From NCBI GenBank assembly GCA_902651635.1, contig CACRSC010000098.1, positions 82,034-146,033 of the forward strand: DNA of 64,000 nt, written 5' to 3'. The position numbers and the translations under genes are program-made. Source of the stretch: Mastigamoeba balamuthi. Lineage: Eukaryota; Evosea; Mastigamoebida; Mastigamoebidae. Under the pieces are notes generated by a model. It saw nothing but the letters and a program-made list of their open reading frames with translations. It searched no databases and was not told the DNA's origin. Positions within the stretch are counted from its first letter, which is position 1; the number at the start of each line of letters is the position of its first letter. Of the stretch, positions 10,735 through 24,104 are shown piece by piece.

Positions 10735-11411
10735 GCTATCAGCACCAAAAGGCCCTCCCTCGTCGGAACCCTGATCGAGGGGGAGGAACGGCGTATCAGG
10801 GGTCAATATGCCCGTCAGTCATTGCTCCCGGTCGCTTAAGGCGGCCTGGAATCGCTGCTCTTGAGCCCAATCAAATGTAATACTAGCACAGCGATTCAGT
10901 ATGTGTTTGGGTGGGATCTCAGGGTTCCTGAATCTTTGGACATAAGCGAGTCGGCATCAACATATGGAGTCACCACTATCTCTTGTTGCATCTCTGCATT
11001 GTGCCCATGTGTAGAGCAACGCAAGCCCCACGATTGGGCAGAGGGGGTTTTGCAGTTGTGGTTGCCTCAATACTAAGTCCTGGTAAGATGTGCCGGCCTG
11101 TCGGTGAGGTCAGATTCCGGAACTCATGAGATATCTCTCTGAGACTACCTTCTCGTGGCGTATCGTCTTCGCATATGCGATGGTCTTTGCGAGAGGGCCA
11201 ATTCCTTCAGGAATAGTACACCCGAAATTCTGGGAAAGGCAGATGTAAATCCGGCAATCGGGCAGGTCGCCCCCATCGCCCGAGGACACGGACCAATCGT
11301 TCGCATTCCATATGAAATTGTCTACCCGTCGCGCAGCCGACACGTCTTTTGCCACGCTCTGTGGCCTTGTCTGAGGGCTGCTGACCCTCAACACTGCTCC
11401 TTATTAAAAAT
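10735..11411. other. Intergenic spacer
   Basis: About 680 nt between the first phosphodiesterase and the glycosyltransferase. It is less GC-rich than the genes, with no supported ORF. An AT-rich stretch (TTATTAAAAATATG) lies directly on the downstream start codon and may be a core-promoter element. Confidence 0.4.
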
Positions 11412-12776
11412 ATGTACCGTCTCGACCACAGCACCCCGCTTCCTGCCACTCGGGTAGCTGCGGCCCGCGCATCGCTCGCTGTGCGTCCCGCAACTGCCGA
11501 GCGACAGCAGCGTTTTGTCGCACAGCTGGACGTTCCCCCGTCGTCGCGGGAGCCCTTCCTTCTCGACAGAGAGCTGCAGGACGCCAAGGACATCGACTGG
11601 AAGGCCTACCGCGGGTTCCTCGCGGCCAACGAGATGCCCTCGTTCGACTGGATCCAATCATACGTCCGCCATCTGCTGCCCGCCAGCGAGGCCGAGCAGG
11701 TCCCACCGGCGCCGCTGCGGGTCTCCAGCCGCCCCGTGCCGCTCCCCGACCCCTCGCAGGTCGACTGCTCCCACCCGGAGTACAGCCGAGTGCTCACGGG
11801 GCGCAGGCTGCCGCACCCACGGAGGATCTACGACACGTTCCCCTACGGTTGGGAGATCGACCTGCTCGAGGTCCGCATGTACGAGCTCGGCGACGTGGTG
11901 GACCGCTTCTTCGTCGTCGAGTCGACGCGCACGCAGAGCGGCTGGGAGAAGCCGCCGCAGTTCATGCGCCACGCGGACCGCGTCGGCCCCTGGCTGCACA
12001 AGGTCGAGTTGGGGCTCTGGGACCCACCGCCGGCGTCCGAGGTGCTCAAGCGGACCGACTGGTCGCTGGAGAACGGCCAGCGGTCCCGGGGCTACGAGAT
12101 GGTCGCCCGCTACGCCGCCAACGACAGCGAGGCCCTCGCCATCGCCGATGACGTCGACATGATCCCCTCGGCACACTTCGTGTGGCACCTCAAGCACTGC
12201 GAGGTGCGCCCCGAGGCCATGGGCACGTTCCAGATGAAGCTGGCCACGTTCTGGGGCTCGCTCGACACCGTCCAGGTCTCCTCGCGCCCCGGCCGCCTCG
12301 CGCGGGCGCGGGGCCTCTCGCTCGAAGCCGTGCAGCGCGGGTACCAGTACGACCCGAGCAGGACGGCCATGGGGCACGGCTGCCACGGCATCCACGTCAA
12401 CAAGTACGGCGGGGCTGCGACACTGGCGCTCAAGCACCTGGCGGTCATCGAGTACAGCCTGCCGAGGGACCCGCCGGGCAGCAAGACCGTCGAGAGCGGG
12501 CTCTGGGCCGCGCGGAACCTGCAGGCGGCGCACGCCAGGCAGCTGCGCAGGGGGGCGCTGCTCGGGCACGCTCGCAACTACTTCAAAGTCCTCGGCAGGC
12601 GGCCGCACTGGGACTTCGACAAGGGGCACTTTGACTGCGACGGGCTGCCGTACTTTGTGCCGTGGGTCGTCGCGAGCAACCCCGACCGCTACCCGATGCT
12701 CGTGCACCCCGACTTCAACAGGTCGCTGCTGCCCACGGGGACCACCGTCAGGACGGAGCACTTCACGGTCATCTGA
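11412..12776 (+). CDS. GT17-family glycosyltransferase (MGAT3-like)
   Basis: Single exon, 454 aa, ATG at 11412 to TGA. The core resembles glycosyltransferase family 17 (beta-1,4-mannosyl-glycoprotein GlcNAc-transferase, Pfam Glyco_transf_17): an opening like IYDTFPYGWEIDLLEVRMYE, then a VVDRFFVVESTRTQSG strand, and a DDVDMIPS acidic motif typical of nucleotide-sugar and metal binding. The N-terminal 110 residues look like a variable stem. I see no clear signal peptide or membrane anchor, unlike animal Golgi MGAT3, so the location is uncertain. It probably adds GlcNAc to N-glycans, but the acceptor is inferred from the family only. It sits between the two phosphodiesterases with no evident functional link. 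Confidence 0.8.
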   Translation: MYRLDHSTPLPATRVAAARASLAVRPATAERQQRFVAQLDVPPSSREPFLLDRELQDAKDIDWKAYRGFLAANEMPSFDWIQSYVRHLLPASEAEQVPPAPLRVSSRPVPLPDPSQVDCSHPEYSRVLTGRRLPHPRRIYDTFPYGWEIDLLEVRMYELGDVVDRFFVVESTRTQSGWEKPPQFMRHADRVGPWLHKVELGLWDPPPASEVLKRTDWSLENGQRSRGYEMVARYAANDSEALAIADDVDMIPSAHFVWHLKHCEVRPEAMGTFQMKLATFWGSLDTVQVSSRPGRLARARGLSLEAVQRGYQYDPSRTAMGHGCHGIHVNKYGGAATLALKHLAVIEYSLPRDPPGSKTVESGLWAARNLQAAHARQLRRGALLGHARNYFKVLGRRPHWDFDKGHFDCDGLPYFVPWVVASNPDRYPMLVHPDFNRSLLPTGTTVRTEHFTVI

Positions 12777-13204
12777 GACTCCGGCTCACTCTCGCACATC
12801 CAAGCAATGTGGCACCCAGAGAACGCCAGGAGACCCTCCTCAGTGCTGGGGTGTAGAAGACAATGTTAGGGATTCTGGTGGACATCGGAGTTACACTCCC
12901 CTCGGCCCAGGGGCTGACGATGGAAACCTGGGAGGGCGGCAATTTAATGCGCAGGTCTCAGACAACCCGATCGCCGATAGCAGCGGCGACGACCCCCAGG
13001 CCGGTGAGGATCGCCTTGCTGCTCTCAAAGGGGGCCCCCTGTGCGCCCTTGCAGTGGCGCGAGAACCGGATTCCGGCCTGGTTGTTCCACGCAGAACGCA
13101 GCGCGAGACTTGGGGAAAAGAGAACTCTTGCCATTTATTTACTTTCTATCATTAGAGCCCCCAGCGAAGAAGAACCCCCAGAAGGCCCTCGCCCCTCTGG
13201 CACA
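12777..13204. other. Intergenic spacer and phosphodiesterase B upstream region
   Basis: 428 nt with no supported gene. The 70 nt before ATG 13205 are AT-richer (around 13135-13160), consistent with a core promoter. Confidence 0.35.
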
Positions 13205-16200
13205 ATGCGCTCTGCCACCCCGCTGCCACGGGCCCTGGTGCTCTGCTCCGCGCTGCTGGCGCTGGCGGCCCCGTGCTGCGGCGCCCGCTCGGGCCGCGCC
13301 CTGCAGCTCGAGTCGCCCCAGAACGCGCTGTCGAGCTCCCCTCTCGCGGGCTCCGCTGACCTCGTGGCCCTCACGCTGGCGCTCTGGATCCGCGTCTCGG
13401 CCAAGTTTGACCTCAACGACCTGCTGGTCACCTACATGAACGTGTCCTCGGGGTGCGAGCGACTCCGCCGCCCCCTCGTCGCCCTCTCTGCCCGCCTCCC
13501 CTGCTTTTCTCTCTGGGCCTCGCCCCCTCTGGGCTCTCGGAGCCGCTCTCGCCAACGCCTCAGGCCTTAGGAGGAGGTTCTTCACGTTCGACACGGGCTT
13601 CCGCATGTGGGGCGCGTACCTCGTCGACTCGACGCTCGTCGGCTACACCGACGGCTACGCAGACACGCAGCGCTGGCAGCACGCCGCCGTGACGTGGCGC
13701 TCCTCCGACGGGCTCACTGTGTTCTACCACGCACGCTACCCCATTTTTGGAGGCGCCTCCCCCCCGGATCCGGCAACGGCTCTCACGACGGAAACGGAAC
13801 ACGCACTGATATGCACAATGGACGGGACGGAACGACAGAACGCCGAGGAGGTCGGGAACACGACGGACCTCGGCACGGGCCTCGCGTTCCCCGCGGGCTG
13901 CTCGCTGGTGGTGCCCGACCGCCAGTGGGGCCTCGGCGCGTACGTGCAGCTCGACGAGGTAGCACTCTACGACGCGGCCCTCGATCCCCCAGAGATCCGG
14001 CAGCTCTATTTCGGCAGCGCTGCCCGCCCCGAGGCCCGCGCACTGCACTGGAGCTTCGACCAGCTGGACGGCATCGCCGACGACGGCTACCGCGCCACAG
14101 GCGACGCGCAGGTGTGGGAGGGCTGGGCGGGTGACCTCACTGTGCCCTCCACGTGCCCCAACGTCGACACCTCGGCCACCTGGGTCGTCGCCGAGCCCGC
14201 GGTGCCCGAGAGGGTCGCGATCCGCGAGGAGTGGGACGTCGCAGAGGTCACTGTGACCTCACTCCCGGCGCACGGGGTGCTGCTGCACGAGGGCACGATG
14301 GCGGCGGTGCGGGTGGGCGACCAGGCGGCCACTGTGCTCTATGTGGGCGCCAGCGACCTCCTCAACGACTCCTTCACGACATCGCGGGCCACTGTGCTCG
14401 TCCAGAGGAACAGATGGCCTGTCCCGCACGACCAGAGCATCTCTGTACCCCAGGGGCGGACGGGGATCATCTTCACGGCGTTCGCGGACTGGCGGGGGCT
14501 CACCGACGCGTCGCCCGAGAGGTTCTTTCAGGAGGACGCCGACGGCGACCTGCTGTTGGCCTACGTCGTGGCCCTACCTGCTGTGGGGCGCCTCTTCCAG
14601 GTCCTCGAGGACGACCAGACGGCCGGGGAGCAGATCACCGCTGTGCCGGCACGGGTGCTGAACGTGAACAGCCTGGTCGTGTGGGACCCCAGCGACGCCG
14701 ACGTGTTCTCCAACTCGACGTTCGCGGTCGTCGTGAGCGACGGCAGAGTCAACACGTCGGCTGCCGTGTTCAGTGTCGCCGTCGACCTCCCCATCGACCC
14801 CCCGAGAGTCGAGCCCGTCGCTGCCAACATGACCGAGGACGGGGCGCCCGTCTTCCTCGACCTCGTCGTCGTCGGCGACCCGCTGGGCGAGACCACGTTC
14901 ACAGTGACGCGCATGCCTGCCAAGGGGACGCTGCACCAGTACAACGAGAGCGCCCCCGGCCGCGTGGGCCCCGAGGTCGCTGCCGAGCAGCGGGAGGAGA
15001 TACTGCACCAGTGGGCCGTGCGGGCCAACGCGAGCTCAGTGTGGCCCAACTACCCCGCCGAGCGCGCCTGCGGGCCGCCCGACTGGTACCCCTCCTACGG
15101 CGACTCGCCCTCCACGTGGACGCCCATCAGCGGCGGGCTCGTCGACGAGTGGCTGCTGCTCGAGTACGAGGTCCCCGTGTTCGCCACGGCCGTCGAGGTC
15201 TACGAGACCTACAGCGTCGACTCTGTCTGGCGCGTCTCGCTCCTCCTCGAGGGCCTGGACGAGTGGCTCCCCGTCTTCCAGCGGCCCAAGCGGAGCGAGG
15301 CCTCTGCGGAGCAGTCGCAGGTGTTCTCGCCGCCGCTGCTGCAGGGCTTCTTCCCCTACCGCACCCGCGCGGTGCTGCTGGACGTGTGGGGCGTCCAGGA
15401 CGACGCCATCGAGATCGACGCCGTCAAGCTCGTCGGCACCCGCAGCACCACGGCAGCGCCGGTGGCGAGCGGGCACAAGGTCGTCTACGTCCCGCACGCA
15501 AACGCAAACGGCCTCGACTCGTTCTCGTACAGCATCGACTCGATCGGGGCCTCGCAGATCGCCCTGCTGGAGCGCGTGCCCTTCTACAGCTCCCCGGAGC
15601 CCGCGGACGTCGCCGTCGACATCGCGCCCGTCGAGGACCCGCCCGTGCTCGACGACGCCTCGGCGCTGGCCAACATCACGGGCATCGTCAGCCCCGGCGG
15701 CCTCGTGCCCGTGCCCATCAACGGCACCGACCCCGACGGCGACGCTGTCGTCGTTGTCGTCGACGCCCTCCCGCGCAACGGCGACCTCGTCGACGCGCAC
15801 AGCGGGGCGTCGCTGCGGCTGGGCGGCGTGGCCCCGGCGGTGTCGTACAGGCCCCGCTGCTCGTGGACGCGCCCAGAGGTCCGCGACGCGTTCGCCCTGC
15901 GGCTCAGCGACGGGCAGATGCTCTCGGTCGACCGCAAGCTCTTCCGCGTCGTCGTCGAGTGCAACGGCATGCGGACGCGGCAGGCGCTGGTCATCGCGGT
16001 CTGCGTCTGCGCCCCGGTGCTGCTCGCCGTGGCCGCGATGGTCGTCGCCGCCGTCGCCCACAACGTCCGCGCCAACCGCATGCGCCTGCGGGGGCTCGAG
16101 CTCGAGAAGGCCGAGCTGCAGATGCGGGCCGCCGAGCTCGAGCGGCAAGTGGCCTTCCTGGGCGAGGACAGCGCGTACAAGAACCTCCTGCAGACGCCCG

Positions 16201-17730
16201 CCGAGATGGCGGTGACGCAGCTCACCGACATCATGGACACCAAGTGCCTCTCGGTGCGCACCCCCCCCGCGCAGCCCTCTCTGTCCGCCCTGCGGCTGCT
16301 CACGGGGCGTGGTGGCCACCGCGCAGGAGGAGCACAAGATGGAGCTGCAGCAGATCATCAGGCTGATCAGGCGCAACAGGCTCTACGAGGTCAGCATCAA
16401 GCGCGGCGAGGTGGCCGACGACGACGAGGTGGCCAAGTACCTGCGCGGCACCGTCATGGCCTCGGCAAAGACCGCCTCCTCCGACTCGCTCGAGCGGCGC
16501 ACCGACGACCTGGCCGAGCTCAGCAGGGACGAGGACGAGGTCGCCGAGGACCCCGGGCAGCCGACGGACATCGCGCTGACGCTCGCGCAGATCTCGGTGC
16601 ACCAGCTGGTCAGCGCGCTCTCGCGGCTGCTGGCCGACTGGGACTTCCACCCGCGCATGGTCGAGCTCCGCCCGGGCCTCGGACAGCTCTCCGAGGTCGT
16701 CCTCGCCGTCGTCGAGAGCAGGGGGCTCTTCGCCAAGTTCGGCATCCCGCTCGAGACGTTCATGCGGTGGCTGTGCGCCATCGAGAGCGGGTACCTCGAC
16801 AACCCCTACCACAACGCCACGCACGCCGCAGACGTCACGCAGGCCATGAACTGGCTCATCACGTGCGTGGCCGGCGACGGCATGCCGTTCAGCGACTTGG
16901 AGCTGCTGGCGGCCGTCGTGGCCTGCGCGGTGCACGACTACGGGCACCCGGGCGTCAACAGCAACTTCCTCTGGGCCTCGCGCAGCCCCATCGCCGTCCG
17001 CTACAACGGCATCTCGGCCCTCGAGAACATGCACATCGCCGAGTCGTTCGGCCTGATGCTCCACGGGCGCTGCGACTCCCCTGCGAGCTCGGCGGGCTCG
17101 GCCTGCGCGGGCGTCACTCCGCAGACGGACAAGAGCGGCGCGTACAACTGGATGGCCCAGGCCCCCAGGGACGTCTTCGACCAGCTCCACAAGCTCGTCG
17201 TCCAGCTCGTGCTCGCCACGGACATGGCCCAGCACGTGGCCATCCTCGGCGAGGCCAACGCGGCCTTCGCGGTGGGCGGGTCGCTCAACTGGCAGCGCGG
17301 GTCCGACAGGCTGCTGCTGCTCAAGCTCATGATCAAGGTCTCGGACCTCAGCAACGCCCTGCGCCCCTGGAAGACCTCCGAGGAGTGGTCGCGGCTCGTC
17401 TGCAGCGAGTTCTTCGCGCAGGGCGACCGCGAGCGCGAGCTGGGGCTGCCCATCAGCCCCTTCATGGACCGCAACAACGCGCAGGTCCCCAAGATGCAGA
17501 AGACGTTCCTCGACCTGCTCGTGCGGCCCCTCGTCGAGGTCCTCGTCCGGGCGGTTCCGGACGCGCAGCCGCTGCTGGACAGGCTGCAGCACAACAGGAG
17601 CCAGTGGGCCCAGCAGATGCGCGGCACGACGGCCGTCTCGGTCACGTCCGGCATGCGCAGCGCGAGCTTCTCGTCGTGCGCCGGGGCGCCCGCGTTCCTG
17701 CACAAGAAGCCCTTCCTCACCACCAACTGA
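13205..17730 (+). CDS. Receptor-type cyclic nucleotide phosphodiesterase B, tandem paralogue of A
   Basis: Exons 13205-13452, 13571-13730, 13839-16253 and 16327-17730; 1408 aa. Same order as copy A: signal peptide, LamG-like domain, long ectodomain, TM helix, coiled coil, PDE domain with all metal-binding motifs intact. The second intron (13731-13838) starts GC (GCACGC) and is 108 nt, a multiple of three without stops, so an unspliced mRNA would add 36 residues inside the LamG domain. From 14990 to 17374 the gene is almost identical to copy A, while the signal peptide, first introns, the stretch around 14800-14980 and the last 110 codons differ. Expected role: hydrolysis of cyclic nucleotides under control of an extracellular ligand-binding region. 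Confidence 0.87.
14990..17374 (+). repeat. Near-identical block shared with the first phosphodiesterase (copy 2)
   Basis: Partner of 7976-10360. It covers the membrane-proximal ectodomain, TM helix, intron 3 and most of the catalytic domain. Confidence 0.85.
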
Positions 17731-17996
17731 CAGCTCAACAGTTCTGGCGCGCGTTTCAGCGGATCTTATCAATTTAATTGCTGTACACTAAACCCAAGGA
17801 ACTCCTTAATGTTTGCTTTTGTTTGACTTAACAAGTGGCCCCATTTTGGAGATGCGGAGCACAGACGCGCTGCCCAAGCCGTTTGGGGTTAGGTTCCTCC
17901 CGCTGGACCCAATGGCAAGAGCAGCGACTGAGACCGAGCTCGTGCTGTGCGCTCTCGTAGTTGCGGGGGGGGGAAGGGGGGATGCCAGAGCTCGCG

Positions 17997-19321
17997 CTAC
18001 CACTGGCCCAGGAAGGTATCGTAGAGGGACTCGAGGGAGCGCACGACAGACTCCTGGGCGGCGACGCGCTGCTCGAGGGGCACGCCCCCGGGGGTCTCGA
18101 TGACGACGGCCGTCTTGCCCCCGGGCCCCTGCGCGCTGCGGTTGCCCACGACGACCCTGGGCGCCGCCAGCAGCTCGTCGATCGACCCGTCGCTGGCCGG
18201 CGCGCAGACGCCGTCGACGATGGGCTCGCCGAACCGCGTCGTGCCGTTGCGCAGCGTCGGCAGCCCCGCGCGGTCGAGCAGCGCGACGACGGCCCTGGCG
18301 ACGGCGTCCTGCGCCCCGCGGCGGCCCTGCGAGTACACGTACGAGCTGCCGCCGATCTCCTTGACCAGGCAGTCCTCGTGCAGGTCGACCGACATCAGCG
18401 GGCGCAGCGCAGGGCCCGCGGCCGCCGTCTCGACGACGAACGACGTGATGGCGCGCGCCTCGCCGAGCGCCGCGGGGCCCGCGCGCGGGGCGTCGGCGTC
18501 GCCGGGCTGGGGCAGCAGCCAGTCGCTGTCGCCCACGCTGTTGCCCGTGCCCACCGCGGGGCCGTCGGGGTACCTCCAGCAGCGCGCGTAGCCCGAGGGG
18601 TTGCACATGGGCAGCAGGACCACCCGCACGCGCTTCCTGCCGTCGCCCAGCGTTTATGCCGGTGAATCAATTGGTTCTCCCGCCCACCCGATCCGGTATC
18701 GGTCCCCACCCCCCACGTGGCCACCCGCGCCAGCCCCGGAAAACCGTCCCAACCGACCCCAGCCCACGTCACGGGGTGGGAAAACGCGAGCAGAGGCGCT
18801 GGGGGAGCGCACGAGAGCTGCACGAGCGCGTCGACGGCGCGGGCGAGGGCCATGGGCCCCGCGGGCTCCTCGCCGTGTATGCCCCCGACGACCCACACGG
18901 CCCCGTCGCCTGCGTGGCCTCGGCAGCGCTGCCTGTCGACGCCGTCGTCGCCGTTGTCGACACCGTCGCCGTCGCCGGGGCCGCAGGCGTGGCGGGCGGC
19001 GGGGGGCGGGGGCGACACGTAGGCGACGACGGGGAGGGACCACTGGCGGCCGTCGACGAGGGTCGCGGGGGCCTGGCGGGCGAGCTCGGCGCGGGCCCAC
19101 GCGTGGCGGGCAGCGAGGGCGTCGTAGGCCGCCAGCAGCGACGTCAGAGGGGCGCGCCCGTCGGCAGCGTACGTCGGGATGTCGTCGGTGGCGGTGACGG
19201 TGGGCTGCGTCATGGCGGCGGCGGTGCTGAGGGCCACGGCTGCGAGAGCCACGAGAGCGAGCGGTCCGCGTGCACAACGACGTAGCGAAAAGCGGTGCTG
19301 ACGTGGTGGTGGGGGTTCCAT
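17997..19321 (-). CDS. M14-like zinc carboxypeptidase / deacylase, membrane-anchored or secreted
   Basis: Exon 1 19321-18813, intron 18812-18637 (GTGCGC-AG, phase 2), exon 2 18636-17997; 382 aa. A basic N-terminus precedes a hydrophobic helix (LALVALAAVALSTAAAM), so it is a signal peptide or signal anchor. VVGGIHGEEPAG carries the His-x-x-Glu zinc ligands of M14 / succinylglutamate-desuccinylase-like enzymes; VDLHEDC supplies the third His; VVIETPG fits the catalytic Glu strand. NPSG and an Asn-rich loop match the substrate-binding segment. Length and motifs suit a small exported metallopeptidase; the substrate is unknown. The intron contains a CAATTG site at about 18666. Confidence 0.72.
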
Positions 19322-19801
19322 AAGAGGAGACGAATTGTTTTAATCAAACGCAGGGGGACGAGATACGATACGCAGATCAACAGATCCCCTGCGCGCCCTG
19401 GACTGTGGCAGTCCAGGCCAGAGAGAGGCCAATAACACAGAGAGATTCGCATCTCACCCATCGGGAGTTTGAGAGAACATAGCAAGCTTCGCCCACAGCC
19501 AGCAGAGGGACGTGGCCGCGTCGGTCGTTGCCGGGCACTTCTTCACCCTGACGGGTGCGCTGAGGGGCGCAGGGGCTCAGGGCGGGAGATCTGTCCCCGA
19601 GTCTCACAGTCTCCGCAGTCGTCGGAAGGAAGTCCCTGCTGTCCACGAAATTGGGACATCGGTTGTCCACCCAACCATCGGAGGATCAAAAGAGTGGGTG
19701 CTCTGCGACCCAGAGGGTCGGTTCACGCGGCAGAAAATTATGCCACCAGTCCTATCTGAGGCGCCCCCGTGTTCTGGGGAGCGTGCTTGCTGTTGTTGCG
19801 C
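19322..19801. other. Spacer between two minus-strand genes
   Basis: 480 nt holding the upstream region of the M14-like gene and the 3' end of the next gene. No supported ORF or RNA. Confidence 0.35.
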
Positions 19802-22669
<2,868 letters not shown>

Positions 22670-24104
22670 GCTGTCGGCTGTGTTGCAACAGATGTGCACT
22701 TGACGTGGCTTTGATTTTCCCTCCGGGTGGGAGGATAAAATCCTGATGCCCCCCGGTGACTCAGCGGCTCACTCGAAAAAAGCTGTTTCGTATCTTGACG
22801 CGAAAGATCTGACCCAGAGTGTTGGGCATGGACTGCGAGTGCGTGGGCAGCTGGCAAAAGCTTCTTTAAGGGCATCAATGGACAGTTGTGAGCGGCTTGA
22901 GTCTTCAGCATGAGGGTGTTGGGCACATTATGCCAGTGGTGGTTCAGGTGTCCCTATTTCCGGCTGGCATTCTCCTCTTCCTCGGCCTCCGAGGTATCAC
23001 GGCGCTCTTTCTCAGGGGCAACTCGTGTCCAAAGGAAAACGAGTCTCAGGAGCGTTGCTGCGGGGTTCACACGTCGCTGCGCAGCACCTCTCATTGCGCC
23101 AGCTTTCGGAAAAGGGGACCGCTAAGTGAATGGTCTCACACCGCCTTAGGTGATTACCGCAAATGATGAAGATGCCGGCTTCCGAGTCCATTGTGCATTC
23201 GCAGCCGGTTCGACTGAAGGCGCAATGAATCTGCGGTTCTCGTGCGGCCTGCGGCCCAGCAGAGGAGGCGGAGAGTTGCGGAGACCCCTTGCTCTCACCC
23301 CCACAGTGAGTTTCCCCCTGTCTCCTCGAATCCCGCGGCGGCTCCTCAAAGGCTGAGGATCTCTCAGACCACCAGAGTCCAAAGAGAAATAGAGAACTTC
23401 GAGGGTTCAAACGGGTGCGGGCCACCGGCATTCTTCAATGACAGTTTGAACTGCACTGTCCACAGCATTTTCGCTTCATACGCCACCCGGGGGAGGCGGT
23501 GTGGCGATTCGGGTGAGAAAAAGGGGCACGGATGACTCACTCCGTCGAAGGTTCGGCTAATTTCCGCTTTGCTTCGGGAATAGGGTCCTGTCGAACCAGA
23601 AAAAGGGCATTTCCGCGCTGCATTCCCCCCTGATTCCGGTCGTCCCGTTGCGGGCCAAGTGATAAAAATGGTCCAGTCAGGCCGCGGCCACTCGGTCCCG
23701 CCACAGACGAGAGCTCCGGCCCCGCGCGTCTCGGAGGCGGGGGTGCTACAGGGCACTGCCCGGTACTCGGGGGTCGGAATGCTGGCGGCTGTCCTCGACG
23801 GGCAGTGGGCGGACCGGAGAGAGGCTTGTGCAGGTGGAAATTCCTGATCGGGGGATATTAAGGCGGACTGTCTGAGCGCGCTGGAGCTTCTCAGCAGGAG
23901 CGCTCCGCGCAGACCACACGCAACTTCCTCGGGGGTAGCTAGTGGCACTGCATTGCCGTGTTCGGTAATCCCGCAGCTGCTATTTCCAGGCCTTCTTTTG
24001 CACCCCGGAAATCACTCTTGAAAAAAAAAGGAAAAGGGGCCGCTGTTCCAATAATAGATCATTTGCTAAGCTTTGCCCTCCTGGTCAAGGTGCCCGGAAC
24101 GCGC
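22670..24104. other. Intergenic region, divergent promoters, no convincing gene
   Basis: 1.4 kb between outward-facing starts. Short open frames occur but none has recognisable content or splice partners. The stretch just before ATG 24105 is A-rich (AAAAAAAAAGG at about 24018). Confidence 0.4.
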
